The notes below the pieces were generated by a model, which was not told the origin of the DNA, ran no database searches, and was given only the letters and a program-made list of their open reading frames with translations. The position numbers and the translations under genes are program-made. 64,000 bases of DNA from Floricoccus penangensis. Lineage in GTDB: Bacteria; Bacillota; Bacilli; Lactobacillales; Streptococcaceae. The stretch lies in NCBI RefSeq assembly GCF_001832885.1, contig NZ_MKIQ01000027.1, positions 310,001 through 374,000 of the forward strand. The letters run 5' to 3'. Below, one piece after another: positions 58,698-64,000 of the stretch (position 1 is its first letter; the number at the start of each line of letters is the position of its first letter).

Positions 58698-60149
58698 TTG
58701 ATTAGTTTTAAAAAATTTGTTGCTAGTAGTGCTTTAAGTATTAACTTATTTGGAAATTTTATTCCTGGAGTATTATCAGTCAATCAAGCAATTATCGTAG
58801 AAGCTGCTGTAATTGGAGATGATTATCCATCTAAATGGAAGGCATACCCCGTTGGCTCGCTGATACCTGATAATTGGGGTATGTATGTTAGACAATGCAC
58901 ATCATTTGTTGCAAACCGTCTCAGTACCGTAAATAAGTTTAATTTACCTGGTGGGTATGGAAATGCTAGTACTTGGGGAAGTGTAGCAAGAAGTCAGGGA
59001 TACCGAGTGGATATGAACCCAGCTGTTGGTTCAGTAGTATGGTGGAACTGGAATCATGTTGGTTGGGTTGCTGAAGTCAAAGGTGACCAGGTAAGAATTG
59101 AAGAATATAATCATGATTACAAAGGAAATTATTTTTCAAGATGGATAAACAAGAATAATGCAAGTGGCTATATTCATTTTAAAGATTTAAATTCTTCATC
59201 AAATACTGGAAGTCAAGCAAGCGGTGGAGGACAGAACGTCAATATACCCTCAAGTGGAGTTTATAAATTTGATGGGAAATACCCAATAAAGGCAGAAGCA
59301 AAACTTTCAAGTCCTGACTTAGATTATTATTCGTCAGGATCAACTGTTAATTACGACAGAAAACTAGATGCTGATGGATATACTTGGATTTCTTATCTAA
59401 GTTATCAAGGAAATCGTCGATATATACCAGTTATTAAAAATAATTCAACATCAACTAACAATACAACAAACTCACAAATTCAAAACAGTAATCCAGCTAA
59501 AGGAATAAATTATCTTACTCATATTTCTTCATATGGTTGGCAACCATGGGTTTCAAACGGTAAAAGTGCAACTTCAAGAGTCGGGAATCGAGTTGAAGCA
59601 ATTGCTCTGACTGTAAACAACCTAGCAAATTCTGGTTCAATTGAATATAGATCTCATATTCAAGATCTAGGTTGGCAAAATTGGTCTTCAAATGGAAATA
59701 TGTCAGGAACAACTGGGCAGAGTAAGAGGTTGGAAGCTATTGAAATACGCTTGACTGGAGATTTAGCGAAAAACTATGATGTTAAGTACAGAGTAAATGT
59801 TCAAGGAAATGGTTGGCAAAACTGGGTAACAAACGGAAATGCATCAGGAACTATAGGTAAATCTTTAGAAATATATGACATTCAAGTTGATTTAATTCCT
59901 AAAAATACATCTGCATCTAGTGGAGGGACTGCAGCAAATTGGTCTCTTGTTAAAACTAGTGGTACCCATGTATTTAAAGAGAAATCTGATGTTAGAGCAG
60001 AACCAAAAATGTCTAGCTCATCTCTTGCAACTTATAGTCCAGGACAATCTGTAAGCTATGACTATAAAACATCATTCGATGGGTATGAATGGATATCTTA
60101 TATCGCTGGAAGTGGAAATCGTCGATTTATAGCTATAAGAAAGCTGTAA
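58698..60149 (+). CDS. secreted CHAP hydrolase with SH3 and ChW repeats
   Basis: A 483-residue exported protein. The TTG at 58698 follows ATAGGAGGATAATAT. The signal peptide is about residues 1-36. The CHAP domain (about 45-155) has the catalytic Cys in YVRQCTSFVANRL and His in WNWNHVGWVAEV. Two SH3 domains (about 190-250 and 420-483) end in GNRRYIPV and GNRRFIAI. Between them are three ChW repeats with GW-x-W cores (GWQPWVSNG, GWQNWSSNG, GWQNWVTNG). CHAP enzymes cleave cell-wall peptides; the ChW block suggests binding to wall sugars. With the lipoprotein it may form a wall-turnover pair. Confidence 0.9.
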   Translation: MISFKKFVASSALSINLFGNFIPGVLSVNQAIIVEAAVIGDDYPSKWKAYPVGSLIPDNWGMYVRQCTSFVANRLSTVNKFNLPGGYGNASTWGSVARSQGYRVDMNPAVGSVVWWNWNHVGWVAEVKGDQVRIEEYNHDYKGNYFSRWINKNNASGYIHFKDLNSSSNTGSQASGGGQNVNIPSSGVYKFDGKYPIKAEAKLSSPDLDYYSSGSTVNYDRKLDADGYTWISYLSYQGNRRYIPVIKNNSTSTNNTTNSQIQNSNPAKGINYLTHISSYGWQPWVSNGKSATSRVGNRVEAIALTVNNLANSGSIEYRSHIQDLGWQNWSSNGNMSGTTGQSKRLEAIEIRLTGDLAKNYDVKYRVNVQGNGWQNWVTNGNASGTIGKSLEIYDIQVDLIPKNTSASSGGTAANWSLVKTSGTHVFKEKSDVRAEPKMSSSSLATYSPGQSVSYDYKTSFDGYEWISYIAGSGNRRFIAIRKL

Positions 60150-60228
60150 ATATTGATAAAATTAGTATCATATCTAATATCATGAAAATATATCTAATTA
60201 AAAATAAATAATTAAAATAAAAATCTTG

Positions 60229-60256
60229 ACATCTACTGTACATATGTTATACTAAT
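60229..60256 (+). promoter_or_regulatory. promoter of infC-rpmI-rplT
   Basis: TTGACA and TATACT separated by 17 bases (about 60229-60256), embedded in CTTGACATCTACTGTACATATG and TTATACTAA. The -35 and -10 parts closely resemble those of rpsP (45530-45557). Confidence 0.8.
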
Positions 60257-60392
60257 AAAGTTGAAAAGCAGAAGCACCAGCTTCTCGCCTAAGTGTGTAT
60301 AGTACTGGGCAGAGATCGATTAATCTTTACTAGCGTATTTATATGCACTGGTGAGGAATTTAAATGGGCTTACTGCGGTAGGCTCATTTTTT
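60257..60392 (+). promoter_or_regulatory. ribosomal protein (L20-type) leader with attenuator
   Basis: A 135-base leader begins with the hairpin AGAAGC-acca-GCTTCT and ends in a terminator: AAATGGGCTTAC (60362-60373) with GTAGGCTCATTT around TGCG, then Ts to 60392. Premature termination in front of infC is the known autoregulation by L20 in Firmicutes. The match to that class rests on position and layout, not on a model search. Confidence 0.75.
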
Positions 60393-60432
60393 CGCTTTGA
60401 AACGAAAAAGAATATTTAGAAGGAGATATATC

Positions 60433-60951
60433 ATAGCAAAAGATTTGTTTATGAACGGACAAATTCGCGCTCGCGAAGTTCGTTTAATCAGTGCAGATGG
60501 TGATCAACTTGGAGTTGTAGAAACTTCAGATGCTTTAAGACAAGCACAAGACCAAGATTTAGATCTTGTTTTGATCTCACCACAAGCTAAACCACCTGTA
60601 GCAAAAATTATGGACTTTTCTAAGTTCAAATTCGAGCAAAAGAAAAAATTAAAAGAACAAAAGAAAAACCAGACTGTAGTAACAGTTAAAGAAGTTCGTT
60701 TAAGTCCTGTAATTGACAAAAATGACTTTGATACTAAGCTACGTCAAGCTGAGAAATTCCTTGCTAAAGGATACAAAGTTAAGGTTTCAATCCGCTTTAA
60801 GGGTCGTATGATTACCCATAAAGAAGTTGGACAAAAAGTTCTTGATGACTTTGCTGTAGCGACTAAAGATATTGCAGTCGTTGAGCAACGTGCAAAAATG
60901 GATGGTCGCTCAATGTTTATGCAATTGGCACCAATCGCAGACAAAAAATAA
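60433..60951 (+). CDS. infC: translation initiation factor IF-3, probable AUA start
   Basis: IF-3 binds the 30S subunit and checks the start codon. The 172-residue product has [59 protein letters not shown] and [15 protein letters not shown]. The only strong ribosome site, AGAAGGAG (60418-60425), is 7 bases before an ATA at 60433. IF-3 genes use rare non-AUG starts (AUU and related) for autoregulation. A TTG at 60397 lies upstream of the ribosome site, and an ATG at 60451 lacks one. I therefore assign ATA as start; this is inference from spacing. Confidence 0.9.
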   Translation: MAKDLFMNGQIRAREVRLISADGDQLGVVETSDALRQAQDQDLDLVLISPQAKPPVAKIMDFSKFKFEQKKKLKEQKKNQTVVTVKEVRLSPVIDKNDFDTKLRQAEKFLAKGYKVKVSIRFKGRMITHKEVGQKVLDDFAVATKDIAVVEQRAKMDGRSMFMQLAPIADKK

Positions 60952-60969
60952 TTCGGAGGAATCAATAAA

Positions 60970-61170
60970 ATGCCAAAACAAAAAACTCACCGCGGAAGCG
61001 CAAAACGTTTTAAACGTACTGGTAGCGGCGGACTAAAACGTTTCCGTGCTTACACTTCTCACCGTTTCCACGGAAAAACTAAAAAACAACGTCGTCAACT
61101 TCGTAAAGCTTCAATGGTAAGTAGTGGTGACTTCAAACGTATTAAAGCAATGCTTTCACAAATGAGATAA
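60970..61170 (+). CDS. rpmI: 50S ribosomal protein L35
   Basis: A 66-residue basic protein with the L35 pattern [43 protein letters not shown]. It lies 18 bases after infC with TCGGAGGAATC before the ATG. Part of the infC-rpmI-rplT operon controlled by the L20-type leader. Confidence 0.99.
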   Translation: MPKQKTHRGSAKRFKRTGSGGLKRFRAYTSHRFHGKTKKQRRQLRKASMVSSGDFKRIKAMLSQMR

Positions 61171-61223
61171 TTCAGATTTCATTTAAAACTATTATTAAAG
61201 AAAAATATCGGAGGAATATATAA

Positions 61224-61580
61224 ATGGCACGTGTTAAAGGTGGCGTTGTAAGCCGCAAACGTCGTAAACGTACTCTAAAACTTGCGAAAGGTTATTATGG
61301 AGCTAAACATACTTTGTTCCGTACTGCTAAAGAACAAGTTTATAACTCATATAACTATGCATACCGCGATCGTCGTCAAAAGAAACGTGATTTCCGTAAA
61401 TTATGGATCGCACGTATCAATGCAGCAGCTCGTATGAATGGTCTTAGCTATTCAAAACTTATGCATGGTCTTAAATTAGCTGGTATCGAAGTTAACCGTA
61501 AAATGTTAGCTGACCTAGCTGTTAACGATGCAGCAGCTTTCACAGCTCTTGCTGATGAAGCAAAAAAAGCTTTAGCTTAA
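61224..61580 (+). CDS. rplT: 50S ribosomal protein L20
   Basis: A 118-residue protein with the L20 pattern [38 protein letters not shown] and [36 protein letters not shown]. It binds 23S rRNA early in assembly and, in Firmicutes, represses its own operon at the leader. ATCGGAGGAATAT precedes the ATG. The normal operon end follows. Confidence 0.99.
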   Translation: MARVKGGVVSRKRRKRTLKLAKGYYGAKHTLFRTAKEQVYNSYNYAYRDRRQKKRDFRKLWIARINAAARMNGLSYSKLMHGLKLAGIEVNRKMLADLAVNDAAAFTALADEAKKALA

Positions 61581-61596
61581 TATTTATATAAAATAA

Positions 61597-61626
61597 AAAT
61601 TCCATCATTATGATGGGATTTTTTTT
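61597..61626 (+). terminator. terminator of infC-rpmI-rplT
   Basis: AAATTCCATCA pairs with TGATGGGATTT (one G-T pair) around TTA, then Ts. Confidence 0.85.
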
Positions 61627-61663
61627 GATATCAAAATACTCTTAAGTAGGAGCATAAATCTAC

Positions 61664-62155
61664 CTACAAATCTTTGACCATAAAAACACTATCAACTTCA
61701 ACAATAGGAAAATCATAAGGAAAGACAGAAAAATCTTCTCTAACAAATCCATTTTTCTTGTAGAAATTGTGAGCACGTGTCATCATTGCAGTGCTACCAA
61801 GATATATTTTTTCAATATCAGTCTCACGCGCAAAATTAACAATAGCATCCAGTAATTTTTGCCCCACCCTATATTCACCCCTATACTTAGGATCAACAAA
61901 AACCTTTTTCAAAGCAGACTTATTTTCATCTAATTTAACTAAAGCAATTGTTCCAATGATAGTATCAATTTCTGTGTCAAGAGCTAGGAGAAAAATTCCA
62001 CCTTTATCTTCGTAATGATGGATAATATCTAATAAATCTGGTTGGTCATCAAGGGTTATGGCTACACCAAATTCATTTTGTTGAATATCAAGAATGAAAT
62101 TTATCATATTATCTTGGTATTTTCTGTCAAATTTTATAATTTGTATTTTTTCCAT
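61664..62155 (-). CDS. GNAT family N-acetyltransferase
   Basis: A 163-residue acetyltransferase. Seen: GGIFLLALDTEIDTIIGTIALVKLDENKSALKKVFVDPKYRGEYRVGQKLLDAIVNFA with the acetyl-CoA loop (Arg-Gly-Glu-x3-Gly), then IEKIYLGSTAMMTRAHNFYKKNGFVRED. The late segment VEVDSVFMVKDL is typical of a subgroup of small GNATs. Acceptor unknown. GGGGGTTACATGG precedes the ATG on the minus strand. Confidence 0.88.
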   Translation of the reverse strand: MEKIQIIKFDRKYQDNMINFILDIQQNEFGVAITLDDQPDLLDIIHHYEDKGGIFLLALDTEIDTIIGTIALVKLDENKSALKKVFVDPKYRGEYRVGQKLLDAIVNFARETDIEKIYLGSTAMMTRAHNFYKKNGFVREDFSVFPYDFPIVEVDSVFMVKDL

Positions 62156-62194
62156 GTAACCCCCTAATAAATTTTTTTAAGTATATCACAAATG

Positions 62195-62225
62195 AAAAAG
62201 ATACTAAAGACTAATCTTTAGTATC
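62195..62225 (-). terminator. terminator of the metallophosphoesterase gene
   Basis: On the minus strand GATACTAAAG and CTTTAGTATC form a perfect 10-bp stem around ATTAGT, followed by TTTTTC. It contains the stop region of the metallophosphoesterase gene. Confidence 0.85.
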
Positions 62226-63055
62226 GAAATCTCTGGCTTAACCCCAAATCTTGCTGAAATATGTGTAGTACCAATGCCAGAATTGACAAATATATTTTGA
62301 AGTCCATTTTCACCAATATGATATAAGCCCTTCTTATAATTTGAAGCTAAATTGGTAGTGGAAGTAGCTGCCTCATTTATTGAAGGAAAGAATGGTATGT
62401 TAACCTGTCCACCGTGACTATGTCCACTCATTGCAAGATTGTAGTTATAATTAATGTAATTGTTTAGAGAGTCTGGTTCGTGAGAAAGCAATATTTTATA
62501 GTCAGCATTAATATTCTCAGATAAGTTTTCAGTAGATGGATTTCCTAGCATAGAGTCATCAATTCCAGTTAAAGAAATTATATTTCCATTATCAGTAGTT
62601 ATTTGAGTGCTTTCATTTACTAGAAGTTGAAAACCTGAGTTTTCCATAATAGTAGGGTACTGATTTGATGCACCTCCACCATAATCATGATTTCCCCAGA
62701 CAGCAAATTTACCATACTTAGATTTAATTTTACTTAATTCATTTATTAGATTTGCATCGTCATTATACTTAGCATAGTTGTCGTATAAGTCACCCGTAAA
62801 AATTACAATATCAGGATTACTAGCATTTAATTTACTAATAACTTTAGCAAGATTTTCAGTAGTATAATCTTCTTTAATATGAGTATCAGAAATTTGAGCG
62901 ATTTTTAATTCTTTCATATTTGTTGAAGTACTATTAACCTGGTACTCCTTGACCTTAACTTGATATGGTTCTATTTTAAAAGCATAAAAAGTTGCGCCAA
63001 TTATTATTGCAATTATTACTAGAAATATCGTCATTATTTTACTTATAAATTTCAT
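62204..63055 (-). CDS. membrane-anchored metallophosphoesterase (YkuE-like)
   Basis: A 283-residue protein with an N-terminal membrane segment (about residues 5-27) and an extracellular metallophosphoesterase domain. Metal ligands: IAQISDTHI (Asp and His), VIFTGDLYDNYA (bridging Asp), WGNHDYGG (Asn-His), LLSHEPD and SGHSHGGQVNIPFFP (the last His pair). The layout matches YkuE/YaeI-type phosphodiesterases, some of which act on lipid or nucleotide precursors outside the cell. GAAAGGAAAAT precedes the ATG on the minus strand. Confidence 0.9.
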   Translation of the reverse strand: MKFISKIMTIFLVIIAIIIGATFYAFKIEPYQVKVKEYQVNSTSTNMKELKIAQISDTHIKEDYTTENLAKVISKLNASNPDIVIFTGDLYDNYAKYNDDANLINELSKIKSKYGKFAVWGNHDYGGGASNQYPTIMENSGFQLLVNESTQITTDNGNIISLTGIDDSMLGNPSTENLSENINADYKILLSHEPDSLNNYINYNYNLAMSGHSHGGQVNIPFFPSINEAATSTTNLASNYKKGLYHIGENGLQNIFVNSGIGTTHISARFGVKPEISILKISL

Positions 63056-63126
63056 TATTTTCCTTTCAATGGCGCTCTATATATTTAAGAACACTATATT
63101 CCTAAATCTAAAAATTTAGATAAAAA

Positions 63127-63156
63127 AGAACTATATCAATTCTATGATATAGTTCT
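63127..63156 (-). terminator. terminator of the partial surface-protein gene
   Basis: On the minus strand AGAACTATATCA and TGATATAGTTCT form a perfect 12-bp stem followed by TTTTTTA. It lies 17 bases after the stop of the gene at the window end. Confidence 0.85.
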
Positions 63157-63172
63157 GAAAGTTTTCTTAATC

Positions 63173-64000
63173 TTATTCTTCTGGTGAGTGTTTTTTACCT
63201 TTGTTGATTGCTTCCTCTTCGGTCATGCTTACAACATTGTCAAAGTTTGTTGAAGAAGGCATTTTGTTTTTATCATACCAATAAACTTTTGAGTCACCTT
63301 TTCTTGCAACATAAACAGTTTTCTTAGATTGACCATCTTGATAACTACTAGATCTTTCAAAGGAAGAAGAACTAGAGGTAGCGCTTTTATTAGATTTCTC
63401 AAAGTTATTTTTTACTTTTTCTAGACGATTAAATAAGTCATCTTTATCAGGAGAAGAATAATTTTCCAATGCCTTTTCAGCATCATTAATTGTTTTTCTG
63501 CTAGGATTAGCTTCAGCAGCAGAAATTTTATTCTCTACTTGCTTAGATTTTTCTTTTTCTTCCTTCTCGTTTTTTTCTGCTTCATCAACCTTATCTTTAG
63601 CAGCTTTCAGTCTTTCCGATAGACCAGCATTTTCATGTGGTAAATTATCAATGGCCGAAATAGCTTCAGCAAGATTATTTCTAGTCGGTTGTTCTTCGAC
63701 TAAATTCAGTTTTTCTATAGCATTTGCTTCAGCATCAGATTGTGCCTTATCATCAGAAAGTTTCTTTTGATGTTCCAAGTACTTTTTATTATCAATCTTT
63801 ATATCTCGCGTAATCGTCCGACTATTGTGAACAGCAATTATTTGAGCACGACTAATCTCGTCCTTTGGTTCATCTTGATTTATTGTAACATCATATCTGT
63901 TATTATCATCCACGGGAAGATTAATGGTCATACCGTTTAAACTAACAGTTACATTAGGTTCCTTAATCCCGCTTATCTTATAGCTCCCGTTTTCATCCGC
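63173..64000 (-). CDS. surface-type coiled-coil protein, C-terminal part (5' end outside window)
   Basis: The frame is open to the window edge, so the gene starts beyond 64000; 275 codons are visible. From the N-terminal side: a beta-rich part (GIKEPNVTVSLNGMTINLP and VTINQDEPKDEI), then a long Lys/Glu/Asn coiled-coil region (about residues 75-190 of the visible part) with repeats of the type NNLAEAISAIDNL and KTINDAEKALENY, a Ser-rich linker, and a C-terminal module KKTVYVARKGDSKVYWYDKNKMPSSTNFDNVVSMTEEEAINKGK. That module is one I associate with small domains at the ends of streptococcal and lactococcal extracellular proteins. No sortase motif is present. Function unknown. Confidence 0.7.
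   Translation of the reverse strand, partial: ADENGSYKISGIKEPNVTVSLNGMTINLPVDDNNRYDVTINQDEPKDEISRAQIIAVHNSRTITRDIKIDNKKYLEHQKKLSDDKAQSDAEANAIEKLNLVEEQPTRNNLAEAISAIDNLPHENAGLSERLKAAKDKVDEAEKNEKEEKEKSKQVENKISAAEANPSRKTINDAEKALENYSSPDKDDLFNRLEKVKNNFEKSNKSATSSSSSFERSSSYQDGQSKKTVYVARKGDSKVYWYDKNKMPSSTNFDNVVSMTEEEAINKGKKHSPEE

Noticed and set aside
1-64000. CRISPR array, insertion sequence, prophage or integrase
   Set aside because: No regularly spaced repeat, transposase, recombinase or phage structural gene is seen anywhere in the window.

Overview
The window looks like chromosomal DNA of a low-GC Firmicute of the Streptococcaceae, probably close to Lactococcus or Floricoccus. The grounds are an AT-rich composition, AGGAGG-type ribosome binding sites, and two gene orders I associate with this family: DUF1149 - degV - dapB - cca - ABC-F, and thyA - (small membrane gene) - dfrA - clpX - ysxC. 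The genus is an inference; no rRNA or tRNA gene is present to test it.

Layout. 1-6.7 kb: the end of a DUF2252 gene, ppk with an unusual C-terminal membrane segment, a lipoprotein whose signal peptide is frameshifted, a MerR/HAD pair, a DUF1054 gene, a GNAT gene and a SemiSWEET gene. 6.8-10.4 kb: a heterodimeric ABC exporter of LmrCD type. 10.4-13.7 kb: an accessory island with a gene relic containing three in-frame stops, an ATPase plus two permeases, and a 43-residue peptide ending in Ser-Ser-Cys-His-Cys. 13.7-18.8 kb: a TetR regulator divergent from a 1429-residue 2-hydroxyacyl-CoA dehydratase/activase-type protein. 19-30.8 kb: a zinc peptidase, uvrC, pepV, a GC-rich structured RNA candidate with its own terminator, two tandem paralogous membrane proteins, a long-form pyrF, an HdeD-like gene, queA, nagB with a perfect NagR-type operator, GNAT-metF and NUDIX. 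30.8-42.9 kb: small accessory operons. These include an ABC exporter behind a nine-codon leader peptide and switchable hairpins, a TVP38/hydrolase/methyltransferase run, two MgtC paralogs, and a DUF2975/XRE module that shares a paired operator with a CPBP protease. 43-45.5 kb: an AT-rich orphan 647-residue protein with a C-terminal HEPN-like RNxxxH motif, followed by a broken gene. 45.5-56.6 kb: housekeeping genes (rpsP-khpA, rimM-trmD, DUF1149-degV-dapB-cca-ABC-F, thyA, dfrA, clpX, ysxC). 56.7-64 kb: a YczE-like membrane protein, a cre-controlled small membrane protein, a lipoprotein next to a secreted CHAP/SH3/ChW wall protein, infC-rpmI-rplT behind an attenuator leader (infC apparently starting at AUA), a GNAT gene, a metallophosphoesterase and the end of a surface-type coiled-coil protein.

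The best candidates for undescribed biology are: (i) the ABC/permease/Cys-peptide operon at 11.0-13.6 kb; (ii) the structured RNA after pepV; (iii) the paired TATYG-N5-CRATA operators that tie an XRE/DUF2975 module to a CPBP protease; (iv) the leader-peptide attenuator of the ABC exporter at 30.9 kb; (v) the orphan HEPN-like protein at 43.1 kb. All functional statements are read from sequence patterns only; no search or folding program was run.
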